64,000 nt of DNA from CAVSUB01 sp963816725. Its GTDB lineage: Bacteria; Acidobacteriota; Vicinamibacteria; Vicinamibacterales; 2-12-FULL-66-21. The translations under genes were made by a program, and so were the position numbers. Positions 17,563-27,213 of this stretch are shown one piece after another. Every line of letters starts with the position of its first letter. The first letter of the stretch is position 1. Where the stretch lies: NCBI GenBank assembly GCA_963816725.1, contig CAWFMC010000013.1, positions 434,001-498,000 of the forward strand, written 5' to 3'. The notes beneath the pieces are model-generated. The model ran no database searches. It worked only from the letters and a program-made list of their open reading frames with translations, and was not told the origin of the DNA.

Positions 17563-17808
17563 CTACACACCCGCGGCGGCGTTCTTCCGATTGGCCTCGG
17601 CGTCCTCGCGCGAGTCCGCGAGGCGGTGGGCGCGAAAACGCGCCTCCAGGAACGGCGCGAGATCGTCCCGCAGCCTGGCATCCAGTTCCCCAAGAGTGGT
17701 ATCGACCAGGCTCGAAAACGAACCCGGGTGGCGTGTCTCGGCGCCACCCAATGCGTACCAGATGTCGGCGAGTTCCTCGGTAGAGAGCCCTGAGAACCGT
17801 TGATCCAC
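17563..17808 (-). CDS. Conserved-looking 81-residue soluble protein
   Basis: An acidic, helical product (MDQRFSGLSTEELADIWYALG, then LGELDARLRDDLAPFLEARF). No family recognised. It sits between pssA and the 29-residue membrane peptide in a minus-strand run, about 66 bp after pssA. Confidence 0.55.
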   Translation of the reverse strand: MDQRFSGLSTEELADIWYALGGAETRHPGSFSSLVDTTLGELDARLRDDLAPFLEARFRAHRLADSREDAEANRKNAAAGV

Positions 17809-17874
17809 GTCGCCTCCGGCCGGGACTCTTGCAAGGATCGGTGCCGATTCGCTCCCGCGCAGCGGCAGCGGGGC

Positions 17875-18507
17875 TCACGGCTTGGGGATTTTGAGGGTGG
17901 CGCTGATCATCGCGCTGCCGCTGAGGCCGAACAGCAGGGTGAGCGGATGCAGCACCGCCGGGCCCAGATGCCACGCGCCGAGCCACACGCGGTCCTCGAT
18001 CCGGCCGGTCCAGGCCGCCACACCGAGCAGGGCGACGAGTGCGATACTGGTCGGAATCGGCGTGCCCTGGAAGTACTTCACCTTGCCGGTGGCGGCGTCC
18101 GACAGTGCCGCCGCCGTCACATTGAACCGCGCCAGACGGCTCACCCCGCAAACGACGAAGTAGGTGAGGACCAGCATGTCCCAGCCGCCGCGCAGGCCGA
18201 GGGTGAATCCGAGCACCGCCGGCGCCACGCCGAACGAGATCACGTCGGCCAGCGAGTCGAGGTCCGCACCCAGCAACGACTGGCGGCTGCGATTCAGCCG
18301 CGCCACGTAACCGTCCAGCACGTCGCACACCAGCGCCAGCGGCAGCAGCAGGAACGCGATCCACAGGAAGCGGCGCTCGTCCGCGGCAAGGTAGTCGAGA
18401 CACAGGAAGATCGCGATCGTGCCGCAGGCCGCATTCCCGATGGTCAGCGCGTCGGCGGCGGTGTACGACCGCAGCATGGTGAGGTGCCGCTCGTGAGCCA
18501 TGCGCAC
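17875..18507 (-). CDS. pssA: CDP-diacylglycerol--serine O-phosphatidyltransferase
   Basis: Makes phosphatidylserine from CDP-diacylglycerol and serine at the inner membrane, the first step toward phosphatidylethanolamine. The CDP-alcohol phosphotransferase signature D-x2-D-G-x2-A-R-x8-G-x3-D-x3-D is intact in CDVLDGYVAR followed by LLGADLDSLAD. The protein has about 210 residues and six or more membrane segments. The motif spacing and the following SFGVAPA stretch fit the type II (Bacillus-like) PssA family. Either ATG at 18507 or 18501 could be the start. Confidence 0.9.
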   Translation of the reverse strand: MRMAHERHLTMLRSYTAADALTIGNAACGTIAIFLCLDYLAADERRFLWIAFLLLPLALVCDVLDGYVARLNRSRQSLLGADLDSLADVISFGVAPAVLGFTLGLRGGWDMLVLTYFVVCGVSRLARFNVTAAALSDAATGKVKYFQGTPIPTSIALVALLGVAAWTGRIEDRVWLGAWHLGPAVLHPLTLLFGLSGSAMISATLKIPKP

Positions 18508-18540
18508 AGCCTATGTCATGTGACGTGCCAGGACATCCGG

Positions 18541-18696
18541 TAGCGTGCTGAATAGGGCATCCTGGCGCAAATGGCAAATGGCAAATGGCAGATGGCAGAT
18601 GGCAGATGGCAGATGGCTCATGGCAGATGGCAGATGCGGCTGTTTTTGTTCGGCCATCTTCCATGAGGCCATCAGGCCGGTGTTGTCAGCGGCCTG
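18541..18696. repeat. Composite intergenic repeat B with ten GGCAGAT-type heptads
   Basis: A degenerate left hairpin (TAGCGTGC-N8-GCATCCTG, 18541-18564) leads into ten consecutive 7-bp units from 18566 to 18635: CGCAAAT, GGCAAAT twice, GGCAGAT four times, GGCTCAT, GGCAGAT twice. After a gap comes CATCAGGCC ... GGCCTG (18673-18696), the same right-hand hairpin as composite A. It lies between divergent pssA and the propeller gene. Confidence 0.8.
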
Positions 18697-18794
18697 ACAG
18701 GCCGGCGACCGAGGGGGCCCTGTCATCGTCGCGACATCTCCGCCCGGCTACCATCCGGGCTTGCGGCGGAACTCGGCGATCGATGAGGTGCAAA

Positions 18795-19850
18795 ATGAGA
18801 ACACGCCTGCTGACGACGATGGCATCCCTCTCTGCGGCGGTCCTGGCGGCGTCCGGCGCGCTCCACGCACAGGCCTTCAAAGTTCAGAAGTTCGACATCA
18901 AAGGGGACGGCGGCACCGATTACGTGGCTGTCGAGTCCGCGACCGGCCGGGTGTTCGTGTCGCGCTCGACCCACATGATGGTCGTCGAGGGGGCGACCGG
19001 GAAGGTGCTGGGTGACATTCCCGACACGCCCGGCGTCCACGGGGCCGGCATCGCGACCAAGGCCGGGCACGTGTTTACCACCAACAGCGGCGATCAGACG
19101 GTGTCGATGCTGGATCTGAAGACGCTGGCGGTGGTGAAGCAGATCAAGGTCGGGCCCGGCCTCGACGGCATCATGTACGACGAGCCGGACGACAAGATCA
19201 TCCTCACCAATCACAGCCGGCCCACGGGCACGCTCGTCGCCCTCGACCCCCATACCGGCGACATCGTCGCGACGGTGGAGCTCGAGGACACCTCGCCCGA
19301 GGGAGCCGCCGCCGACGGCAAGGGCCACATCTTCGTGAACAACGAAGGCAAGAACTCGATTCAGGTCATCGACGTGAAGACCTGGAAGGCGACCGCCTCG
19401 TGGCCGATCGAGCCGTGCGACGGGCCGACCGGCATCGCCTACGACGCGCCGTCCAACCGCATCTTCTCCGGCTGCAGCAAGACCTCGGTGGCCGTCGACG
19501 CGGCTACCGGCAAGGTGGTCGCGACGATTCCCAACGGCACCCGCGTCGACGCCCTCGGCTGGGATCCCGCGCGCAAATTGATCTTCATCCCCAACGGCGG
19601 CGAGGGCAACGTCACCGTGGTGCATCAGGACTCGCCCGACAAGTACACGGTCGTCGCCACAGTGCCGACGTTTGCCGGGGCCAAGACCATCGCCGTCGAC
19701 CCGGCGACCCACAACGCGTATCTGTTCCAGCCCGAGCGCGGGCCTGCACCCGCAGCACCGGCACCGGCGGCCGGTGCGCCACCGGCCGGCCGCGGTCGTG
19801 GACCGCAGGGTCCGGTGATTGCCGGCTGGTTCATCGTGATCACGTCGTGA
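18795..19850 (+). CDS. Secreted YncE/YVTN-family beta-propeller protein
   Basis: A 351-residue product with a signal peptide ending at HAQA. It then has a series of about 40-residue blades with the family pattern DYVAVESATGRVFVS, VVEGATGKVLGDIP, MLDLKTLAVVKQI, VIDVKTWKATASW and AVDAATGKVVATIP. Such propellers are periplasmic or secreted and are associated with metal homeostasis or redox proteins; no catalytic residue is known for most. The C-terminus has an Ala/Pro and Gly/Arg low-complexity tail (APAAGAPPAGRGRGPQG) before a final hydrophobic strand. The start at 18795 has GAGGTG upstream; a second ATG at 18783 is in frame. Confidence 0.85.
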   Translation: MRTRLLTTMASLSAAVLAASGALHAQAFKVQKFDIKGDGGTDYVAVESATGRVFVSRSTHMMVVEGATGKVLGDIPDTPGVHGAGIATKAGHVFTTNSGDQTVSMLDLKTLAVVKQIKVGPGLDGIMYDEPDDKIILTNHSRPTGTLVALDPHTGDIVATVELEDTSPEGAAADGKGHIFVNNEGKNSIQVIDVKTWKATASWPIEPCDGPTGIAYDAPSNRIFSGCSKTSVAVDAATGKVVATIPNGTRVDALGWDPARKLIFIPNGGEGNVTVVHQDSPDKYTVVATVPTFAGAKTIAVDPATHNAYLFQPERGPAPAAPAPAAGAPPAGRGRGPQGPVIAGWFIVITS

Positions 19851-20053
19851 TTCGCGCCTCGAGGCGCCGGTGGAGTGACCCGCGGCGCGCCGGAGAAGGT
19901 TCTACGGGCCCTGGTCCGGATGGCTCGCACAGCGAGAACCATGGAAACGGTTGCACGGGCACCGCTCGAACCGCTCGAACCTTGATGAGGGTGAGCGGCC
20001 GCGATAGCCGGCGTGGTCGCCGCGGCCGGCACGCCCGTCCTATCCTGATCCCT

Positions 20054-20734
20054 ATGCGGATCCTGCTGGTCGAAGACGAACCCGAGGCGGCGCGATTGCT
20101 CGCCAAGGGCCTGCGCGAGCAGTCGTACGCCGTTGACGTCGCCGGCGATGGCGCGGCGGCGGTGTTCCGGGCCGAGACGACGAACTACGACGCCATCATC
20201 CTGGACATCATGCTGCCGGCGCTCGACGGGCTGGGCGTGTGCCGCGCGCTGCGCCAGGCCGGCTCCTCGGTCCCGATCCTGATCGTGACGGCGCGCGGGA
20301 CCGTGCACGCGCGCGTCGAAGGACTCGACAGCGGAGCCGACGATTACCTCACGAAGCCGTTCGATTTCATCGAGCTGCTGGCCCGCCTGCGGGCGCTGAT
20401 CCGCCGCGGGGTGCGGCCGCCGCTGCCGGACCGCCTGCGCGCCGGGCGGCTGACGCTCGATACCCGCTCGCGCGAGGTCACCAACGCCGGCGAGAAGGTC
20501 GCGCTGACGACCCGGGAGTACGCGCTGCTCGAATACTTCGCCCGCCATCCCAACGAGGTACTCGGACGCGCCGAGATCGCCGAGCATGTCTGGGACGAGT
20601 CGTACGATGCGTTCTCGAACGTGATCGACGTCTACGTCCAGCGATTGCGGCGCAAACTCGATGTGGACGACCGGGCTTCGGTGATCGCGACGCGCCGCGG
20701 TCAGGGCTACATCTTCATGCCCGGCGAGTGCTGA
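20054..20734 (+). CDS. OmpR/PhoB-family response regulator
   Basis: A 226-residue transcription regulator. The receiver domain has the acidic pair LVEDE, the phosphoacceptor Asp in ILDIMLPALDG (about residue 51), and Lys in YLTKPF. A winged-helix domain follows (LTTREYALLEYFARHPNEV to RRKLDVDD), with the usual GQGYIF ending. It is followed after 4 bp by its histidine kinase. The stimulus is unknown; the nearest upstream gene is the secreted propeller. Confidence 0.93.
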   Translation: MRILLVEDEPEAARLLAKGLREQSYAVDVAGDGAAAVFRAETTNYDAIILDIMLPALDGLGVCRALRQAGSSVPILIVTARGTVHARVEGLDSGADDYLTKPFDFIELLARLRALIRRGVRPPLPDRLRAGRLTLDTRSREVTNAGEKVALTTREYALLEYFARHPNEVLGRAEIAEHVWDESYDAFSNVIDVYVQRLRRKLDVDDRASVIATRRGQGYIFMPGEC

Positions 20735-20738
20735 GCCC

Positions 20739-22103
20739 GTGGCGTTGACGATCAGGAGCCGGCTCACGCTCTGGTACAGCCTGGTGCTGTTCGCCACCCT
20801 CGCGGCCACGGCGATCGCGCTCGTCATCGTCCATTCGCGACTGGGCCTGAACCGGATCGATCGCGGCCTGGCGGACACGCTGGTCACCGTCAGCAACGGG
20901 CTCGACATCGAGCTGACCGAGGGTCTCGACGTGCCGCATGCCGTCACCGACGCGCTCTCGGAGCTGGAGGTGCCGGGCACGGGCGTGGCGATGCTCGATC
21001 CGAAAGGGACGATCCTCGGGGCGCGCGCCTCGGCGGTCCCCATGCTGCTCGACGCGCAGCTGCGGCAGATCGCCGCCGGAGGTCCACCGCTGACGCTGGA
21101 CCACGGCGCCGTCCGGGCGCGGGCGGCGCAGCACGTGCGCGGCGGGCAGACGGTGACCGAAGTCGTCTGGACCTCGCTCGCGCCGTTCGACGCCGAGCGC
21201 GCGACCGTGAGACGGACGCTCGCGGTGGCCTTGCCGGCCGGATTGCTGCTGGCCACGGTGGGCGGCTGGGTGGTGGGATGGCGGGCCCTGGCGCCACTCT
21301 CGAGCATGGCGCGCCAGGCCAACGCGATCGACGGCCGGGTGCTCGACACGCGCCTTGTCGTGAACGAGCCGGGCGACGAGCTCAGCGCGCTCGCCTCAGC
21401 CTTCAACGGCCTGCTCGATCGCCTCGCGGGGGCGTTCCAGGCGCAGCGGCGGTTCATGGCTGACGCCTCGCACCAACTCCGGACGCCGCTGTCGATTACC
21501 CGCATCGCCGCCCAGGTGACACTGGCCCAGGAGGAGCGAACCATCGACGAGTACCGATCGTCGCTCCAGACCGTCGCACAACAGGCCGGGCGGATGACGC
21601 GCATGGTCGACGACATGTTCTCTCTGGCGCTCGCCGATCTCGACGCCCGCCCGCTGCAGCTCGAGGAGGTCTACCTCAACGAGGTGGTCACTGACTGCGT
21701 CGGGGCGGCGCAGGTGCTCGCCGGAGCCCGGTCGGTGTCCGTGCAGGCGCTCGCGCCCGCCGACGTGCAGATGCAGGCCGACGAGAGCCTGCTGCGCCAG
21801 ATGATCCTGAATCTGGTCGAGAACGCCGTGCGTCATACGCCGCCGAACGGATCGGTCCACGTGTCGCTCGACGCCGATCCGGATCGGGCCCGCATCTCGG
21901 TCTCCGACACCGGCCCCGGCATTCCCGAGGTGGAACGCGAGCGCATCTTCGAGCGGTTCGTCCGGCTCGATGCGGCCACCGATGGCGGCGGCCTCGGCCT
22001 GCCGATCGCGCGCTGGGTCGCCCAGCTGCACCGCGGCACACTGACGCTCGAGTCCTCCGGGCCTGGCGGCAGCCGCTTCGTCGCCGTGCTGCCCCTCCAC
22101 TGA
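20739..22103 (+). CDS. Sensor histidine kinase of the OmpR-type system
   Basis: A 454-residue membrane kinase: TM1 (about 10-32), a periplasmic sensor of about 120 residues, TM2 (about 160-180), HAMP, HisKA with phosphoacceptor His in ASHQLRTPLS (about 245), and HATPase with N-box LVENAVRHTPP, G1 DTGPGIPE and G2 GGGLGLPIA. The GTG at 20739 follows the regulator stop by 4 bp. It should phosphorylate the upstream response regulator. The sensor region has no recognised motif. Confidence 0.92.
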   Translation: MALTIRSRLTLWYSLVLFATLAATAIALVIVHSRLGLNRIDRGLADTLVTVSNGLDIELTEGLDVPHAVTDALSELEVPGTGVAMLDPKGTILGARASAVPMLLDAQLRQIAAGGPPLTLDHGAVRARAAQHVRGGQTVTEVVWTSLAPFDAERATVRRTLAVALPAGLLLATVGGWVVGWRALAPLSSMARQANAIDGRVLDTRLVVNEPGDELSALASAFNGLLDRLAGAFQAQRRFMADASHQLRTPLSITRIAAQVTLAQEERTIDEYRSSLQTVAQQAGRMTRMVDDMFSLALADLDARPLQLEEVYLNEVVTDCVGAAQVLAGARSVSVQALAPADVQMQADESLLRQMILNLVENAVRHTPPNGSVHVSLDADPDRARISVSDTGPGIPEVERERIFERFVRLDAATDGGGLGLPIARWVAQLHRGTLTLESSGPGGSRFVAVLPLH

Positions 22104-22267
22104 GCCCTCCGCGCATTTCGGCATCCTGGCGTGAGCTGGCGATCACGGCGCCGTCACAGCCGCGGCCGATCGTCGCCGGTGTGCGGCGCACGCGACGCCG
22201 TCTTACTTGATCCCGGTCTGCTCGACGGCGCGGGCGGAGAAGCGGCGCCGGTCGCGGCGTTCTGTGA

Positions 22268-22582
22268 GCGTCCGATCGATCACCGTGTACACGGCATGCG
22301 GGCGGCCCGATCCTCGTCCGCCGGAACTGGCACCCGCGCTGGAAGGCGGAGGTGAATGGGCGAGCGGCGGCGATCGAGCATCGACAGGACGGCTACATGC
22401 AGCTCGAAGCACCGGCCGGGCAGGTCAGTCTGACGTTGCGCTACGGCTTCGACCGCTGGGACTGGGTGGCCCGAATCGCTGCCGGCGCGGGCCTCTTGTT
22501 CGTCGCCGCCTCCCTGCTGCTCCGACCACTGTCCGCGGCATTGCGGTTACGTCGCTCCGGGACAGCAGTCCCGCTTCCGTGA
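22268..22582 (+). pseudogene. C-terminal remnant of a polytopic membrane protein
   Basis: The open frame holds NWHPRWKAEVNGRAAAIE, then GYMQLEAPAGQVSLTLRYG and a single membrane helix. This matches the layout of the end of YfhO/PMT-like membrane glycosyltransferases, where a P-x-W-x-A-x-V-D/N-G turn is followed by a beta strand and a last helix. No N-terminal part is present upstream, and no good start codon precedes the conserved segment. It is best read as a decayed fragment. Confidence 0.45.
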
Positions 22583-22679
22583 GGCCGCAGCGGGATTTGC
22601 TGCGCGATCGCGTGTGCGAGCAACCAGCATTGCTCACCGCCGGCTTTACTGCCGGTGCCGCGCGCGACAGAATGGCGCC

Positions 22680-24242
22680 ATGCATGTGCGCCACACCGCG
22701 GCCGCGATCGGCGTCCTGCTCGCCACCTCGGGCGCGATCGTTGCCGGCCACGCCGGACGCCAGGCAGCGGTCAGCTGCGCCGAGCTCGCGACCCTGAGCC
22801 TTCCTGACGCCACGATCACCGCCGCGCAGGAGGTGCCCGCGGGCCCGTTCACGCCGCCGGGCAGCTCTCGAGCGCTCACTGTGCCGGCGTTCTGCCGGAT
22901 CGCCGCGGTGGCCACGCCATCCGCCGATTCGCGCATCGCCATTGAGGTCTGGATTCCCGCCGGATCGAGCTGGAACGGCAAGCTGCTCGGCACCGGCAAT
23001 GGCGGCTTCGCCGGATCCGTCGGCTATCCCGCGATGGCCGCGGGCCTGAACAAAGGCTACGCGACCGCCGGCACCGATACGGGGCACACCGGCGACAACC
23101 TCGACTTCGCGATCGGGCATCCAGAGAAGGTCACCGACTGGTCGCACCGGGCCATTCACGTGATGACGGATCTGGCCAAGCAGGTCGTCAAGTCCTCGCG
23201 CGGACGGTTACCGGATCGGTCCTACTTCGAAGGCTGCTCGACCGGCGGGCAGCAGGCCCTCAGCGAAGCGCAGCGCTACCCGGCCGACTACGACGGTATC
23301 GTCGCCGGCGATCCCGGTCACAACCGTGTCCGGCTGATCCTCGGGTTCCTATGGGCATGGACGGCGATGCACGATCCAGACGGCACGCCGATCCTGCCGG
23401 CCTCGAAGCTGCCGCTGATCACCAAGGCGGCCGTGTCGGCGTGTGACGCAAGCGATGGTGTGCAGGATGGATTGATCTCGGATCCGCTGACCTGCCGCTT
23501 CGACCCCGCGACCCTCGCGTGCACCGGCGCCGACGACGATACCTGCCTCACGGCGCCACAGGTCGCCGCGGTGCGGAAGGTGTATCAGGGCGCGCGCAAT
23601 CCCCGCACTGGTGAACAGATCTTTCCGGGCTGGGCCCGGGGCAGCGAGTCCGGTTGGGGCACCTACATCGTGAACCCCACTGAGCCGGTGCGGGTCGCAT
23701 TCCTGCGCTCGTTGGTGTTCAACGACCCGGCGTGGGATCCGCGCCGGTTCAACTGGGATACAGACGTCGCTACTGCCGACAGCCGCATCCCGTCGTTCGC
23801 CGCAACCTCGCGCGACTACCAGGCGTTCAAGGCGCGGGGCGGCAAGTTGATCATGTATACGGGCCTGGCCGATCCGGTCGTGCCTCCCGCCGACACGATC
23901 TCGTATTACGAGGACGTGGTGAAGGCGATGGGCGGTCTTGCCGAGACGCAGGCGTTCTATCGCTTCTTTCCGGTGCCGGGGATGGGACATTGCAGCGGCG
24001 GGACGGGTCCGAGCTCATTCGATGCCCTCGCCGCGCTGGAGCAGTGGCACGAGCACGGCGTCGTCCCGAGCCAGCTGCTCGGCCGCCACCTGACCAATGG
24101 CACTGTTGATCGCACGCGGCCGTTGTGCGCGTTCCCCACGGTGCCGCGGCTCGACCGGCCAGGAAGCCCCGACACGGCCGAGAGCTTCAGCTGCGTCGGG
24201 CCGAAGCCCGACGATCCGGCCTCCCGGCTCGCGCCGCGCTGA
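22680..24242 (+). CDS. Secreted tannase/feruloyl esterase family hydrolase
   Basis: A 520-residue product with a signal peptide (HTAAAIGVLLATSGAIVAGHA). The tannase/feruloyl esterase fold is shown by the nucleophile motif GCSTGGQQAL, the calcium-loop-like region with CDASDGVQDGLISDP and TCRFDP, acid in YTGLADPVVPP, and the catalytic His in PGMGHCSGG. Family members cleave aromatic acid esters such as gallate or ferulate esters of plant material. The cysteine pair bracketing nucleophile and His fits the family. The ATG at 22680 was chosen because the signal peptide starts there. Ten bp later comes a CitMHS transporter, suggesting joint use of plant-derived acids. Confidence 0.9.
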   Translation: MHVRHTAAAIGVLLATSGAIVAGHAGRQAAVSCAELATLSLPDATITAAQEVPAGPFTPPGSSRALTVPAFCRIAAVATPSADSRIAIEVWIPAGSSWNGKLLGTGNGGFAGSVGYPAMAAGLNKGYATAGTDTGHTGDNLDFAIGHPEKVTDWSHRAIHVMTDLAKQVVKSSRGRLPDRSYFEGCSTGGQQALSEAQRYPADYDGIVAGDPGHNRVRLILGFLWAWTAMHDPDGTPILPASKLPLITKAAVSACDASDGVQDGLISDPLTCRFDPATLACTGADDDTCLTAPQVAAVRKVYQGARNPRTGEQIFPGWARGSESGWGTYIVNPTEPVRVAFLRSLVFNDPAWDPRRFNWDTDVATADSRIPSFAATSRDYQAFKARGGKLIMYTGLADPVVPPADTISYYEDVVKAMGGLAETQAFYRFFPVPGMGHCSGGTGPSSFDALAALEQWHEHGVVPSQLLGRHLTNGTVDRTRPLCAFPTVPRLDRPGSPDTAESFSCVGPKPDDPASRLAPR

Positions 24243-24251
24243 CCCACCCGG

Positions 24252-25548
24252 ATGCTCGCCCTTGTCGGTCTTGCGACGGTCCTCACGCTGCTCGGCCTCA
24301 TCCTGAGCCGGCGGATGTCGCCGTTGGTGGCGCTCATCGCGGTGCCCACGGCGGCGTCTCTCCTCACCGGCTTCGGGACGCAGACGGGCGCGTTCATCCT
24401 CACGGGCCTGCAGCAGACGGCCTCGGTGGCGGCGATGTTCGTGTTCGCGATCCTGTATTTCGGGATCATGAGCGACGCCGGCCTGCTCGATCCGATCGTC
24501 GATCGCATCCTGCGGGGCGTCGGGACGCGGCCGCGGCGGATCGTGATCGGGTCGGCGCTGCTCGCGCTGCTCGTCCATCTCGATGGCTCCGGCGCGGTCA
24601 CCTTCCTCGTCACGATTCCGGCCATGCTGCCGCTCTATGAGCGATTGCAGATGGACAGACGGATCCTGGCGTGCGTGGCGTCGATGGCGGCCGGCGTCAA
24701 CTTCCTGCCGTGGACCGGACCGACGCTCCGCGCGTCGGCGGCGCTGCACGTGACCACCACCGAACTCTTTCGGCCCCTCCTTCCCGTACAGCTCGTAGGC
24801 CTGCTGTTTGTGTTCTCTGTCGCGTGGCTGCTCGGCAGCAGGGAAGAACGGCGGCTGGGCACCATCGTACAGGCGGACGGCTCGCTGCCGGGCCGCGCAC
24901 TGAGCCCGGAGGCGCAGGTGCTCCGGCGTCCGAACCGGTTCTGGATCAACGCGGTCCTCACGCTCGCCGTGATGGCCGTCATGGTCGCCGGGGTGGTCGA
25001 TCCCGCGGTGATGTTCATGCTTGGCACCGCCCTGGCGCTCATCATCAACTACCCGAGCTCCGATCAGCAGCGCGAGCGCGTGGACGCGCATGCCCGCGCG
25101 GCGGTGATGATGGCGGCCATCCTGCTGGCGGCGGGGGCCTTCACGGGGATCATGAAAGGCTCGGGTATGCTGACCGCGATGGCCGGCGCGGCGGTGCACG
25201 CCGTCCCGCCGCACCTGGCGCACCATCTGCCGTTCGTGCTCGGCCTGGTCTCGATGCCCTTGAGCCTGCTGTTCGATCCGGACTCGTTCTACCTCGGTGC
25301 GCTTCCGGTCGTCGCGGAAGTGGGCAAGACGCTCGGGGTGCCGGCTATCCAACTGGGGCAGGCGGCGCTGCTCGGCCAGATGACCACCGGGTTTCCCGTC
25401 AGTCCGCTCACGCCGGCCACCTTCCTGGTCGTCGGGCTGACGGGCATCGAGCTGGGTGAGCATCAGCGCTACACTGCGCCGTACCTGTTCCTCGCTTCGA
25501 TCGTGATGACGATCGCCGCCGTCCTGTTCGGAGTATTCCCGCTTGTGA
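24252..25548 (+). CDS. CitMHS-family citrate/carboxylate:cation transporter, apparent +1 at its 3' end
   Basis: About 431 residues with 11-12 membrane segments. Family hallmarks are FAILYFGIMSDAGLLDP, LVHLDGSGAVTFLV, and a second inverted repeat ending DSFYLGALPV with PVSPLTPATFL. CitMHS carriers import citrate-metal complexes or related tri/dicarboxylates. In the sequence as given, the frame runs on into the next gene (AtuA). If one base of the CCCG at 25538-25541 is extra, the frame ends FGVFPL with TGA at 25546-25548, overlapping the GTG of atuA (GTGA). That restores family length, so two separate genes are the better reading. Confidence 0.85.
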
Positions 25549-26888
25549 AGACCATACGGATCGGCGGTGGCGCGGGCTTTTCGGGCGATCGCATCGAGCC
25601 CGCAGTGGCCCTCGCGCGCGACGGCGCCCTCGACTACCTGGTGTTCGAGTGTCTCGCCGAACGGACCATCGCGCTGGCCCAGCAGGCCAAGGCGCGCGAT
25701 CCGAGCTGGCGGCTACGATCCGCTGCTCGAGCCGCGCATCGAGGCGGTGCTCCCGGCGTGCCACGAACAGCGCGTGACCATCATCACCAACATGGGGGCG
25801 GCCAACCCGCGTGCCGCAGGCGCGGCGGTGGCCGCGATTGCCCGGCGCCTGCGGATTGTCCGGGCTGTCGATCGCCACCGTCTCGGGCGACGACGTGTTC
25901 GACGCGGTGGTCGCGGGCGACTACGTTGTCTCGGAGACGGGGGAGCCGGTCGCGGCATTCGGCGATCGCCTGCTGTCCGCCAACGCATACATCGGCGCGG
26001 CGCCACTCATCGAGGCGCTCGGCGGCTGGAGCGGACGTGGTGATCACGGGGCGCGCCGCCGATCCGGCATTATTCGTCGCGCCGCTCGTGCACGAGTTCG
26101 GCTGGGCGCTCGACGACTGGACGGCGCTCGGCCGCGGCACGCTGGTCGGCCACATGCTCGAATGCGCCGGGCAGGTGACGGGCGGGTACTTCGCCGATCC
26201 CGGCTGCAAGGACGTCGAGGGTTTGAGCGATCTTGGATTCCCGATTGCGGAAGTTCCCGGCGACGGGCCCTTCGTGGTCACGAAGCTGGCCGGCTCCGGC
26301 GGGGCAGTGACGCCGGCGACCTGCAAGGAACAACTCCTGTACGAGATCCACGATCCCGCCGCCTACGTCACCCCTGACGTCGTCGCCGATTTCAGCCGCG
26401 TGCGGGTGACGGAGCTGGCGAAGGATCGCGTCGCGCTGGACGGGGCCGGCGGGCGGCCCCGTCCCGAGACGTTGAAGGTCTCCCTCGGGTTTCGTGACGG
26501 CTACATCGGCGAGGGGCAGATCTCATACGCAGGGGCTGGCGCGGTGGCTCGCGCGCGATTGGCCGCGCGGATTGTCGAGGAGCGGCTCGCGAGTCTGGGC
26601 TTCGCCGCCGCGGACGTCCGATCCGATGTGATCGGCATCAGCGCGCTGCACGGCAGCCAGATCTCGACGGTCACGTCGGAGCCCTACGAGGTGCGGGTCC
26701 GGGTTGCCGCGCGAGCACCCTCGGCGGCCGAGGCACAGAAGGTCGGCAGCGAAGTCGAAGCGCTCTACACCAACGGCCCCGCGGGCGGCGGCGGAGCGAC
26801 CAAGGTGGTCCGTGAGGTCGTGTCCGTCGCTTCGACGTTCGTGCCGCGATCCCTGGTCTCGTGCACGATCCATCGGGAGGTGGTCTGA
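25545..26888 (+). CDS. AtuA-like (DUF1446) protein, three apparent +1 frameshifts
   Basis: Acyclic terpene utilisation family. It opens with IRIGGGAGFSGDRIEPAV and LDYLVFECLAERTIALAQ. The frame then breaks after RDPS (extra T near 25707) into GGYDPLLEPRIEAVLPAC and ITNMGAANP. It breaks again (extra C near 25852) into GLSIATVSGDDVFDAV, and again (extra G near 26024) back to AGADVVITGRAADPALF and the C-terminal half. Corrected, it is about 446 residues, normal for the family. AtuA is linked genetically to citronellol/geraniol use in Pseudomonas, but the chemistry of most homologues is unknown. All three breaks are single extra bases, which points to sequence error. Confidence 0.8.
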   Translation: MKTIRIGGGAGFSGDRIEPAVALARDGALDYLVFECLAERTIALAQQAKARDPSWRLRSAARAAHRGGAPGVPRTARDHHHQHGGGQPACRRRGGGRDCPAPADCPGCRSPPSRATTCSTRWSRATTLSRRRGSRSRHSAIACCPPTHTSARRHSSRRSAAGADVVITGRAADPALFVAPLVHEFGWALDDWTALGRGTLVGHMLECAGQVTGGYFADPGCKDVEGLSDLGFPIAEVPGDGPFVVTKLAGSGGAVTPATCKEQLLYEIHDPAAYVTPDVVADFSRVRVTELAKDRVALDGAGGRPRPETLKVSLGFRDGYIGEGQISYAGAGAVARARLAARIVEERLASLGFAAADVRSDVIGISALHGSQISTVTSEPYEVRVRVAARAPSAAEAQKVGSEVEALYTNGPAGGGGATKVVREVVSVASTFVPRSLVSCTIHREVV

Positions 26889-26889
26889 C

Positions 26890-27213
26890 ATGCAGCTGCG
26901 ATCCATCGCTCACGCCCGCAGCGGCGACAAGGGGACGACCGCCAACATCGCGCTCATCGCCTTCGACGATCGCGACTATCCGCGGCTGGTCGCGCAGGTC
27001 ACCGCCGATCGCGTCAAGGCGTGGTTCACCGATCTCATCGCTGGGAACGTGGTGCGCTACGAGCTGCCGCTCATCGGCGCGCTCAACTTCGTCCTCTACG
27101 GCGTCATCGGCGGCGGCGTGACCCGCACCCTGGCGCTCGATCCGCATGGCAAGTCACTGAGCTCCGCGTTGCTGGAGATGGAGATCCCGGATGACCCCTC
27201 GCCGAGCCGCTGA
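26890..27213 (+). CDS. Small AtuA partner protein
   Basis: A 107-residue protein that commonly follows, or is fused to the C-terminus of, AtuA-like proteins. It has the typical LRSIAHARSGDKGTTANIAL start, LVAQVTADRVKAWF, and a glycine-rich GVIGGGVTRTLALDPHGKSL end. The start is 1 bp after the AtuA stop; the 3' end overlaps the next gene by 23 bp. It probably forms a complex with AtuA. Confidence 0.85.
   Translation: MQLRSIAHARSGDKGTTANIALIAFDDRDYPRLVAQVTADRVKAWFTDLIAGNVVRYELPLIGALNFVLYGVIGGGVTRTLALDPHGKSLSSALLEMEIPDDPSPSR

Noticed and set aside
24252..26888. A genuine CitMHS-AtuA fusion enzyme
   Set aside because: Removing one base gives a natural stop/start overlap, and three similar extra bases follow, so two genes are more likely.
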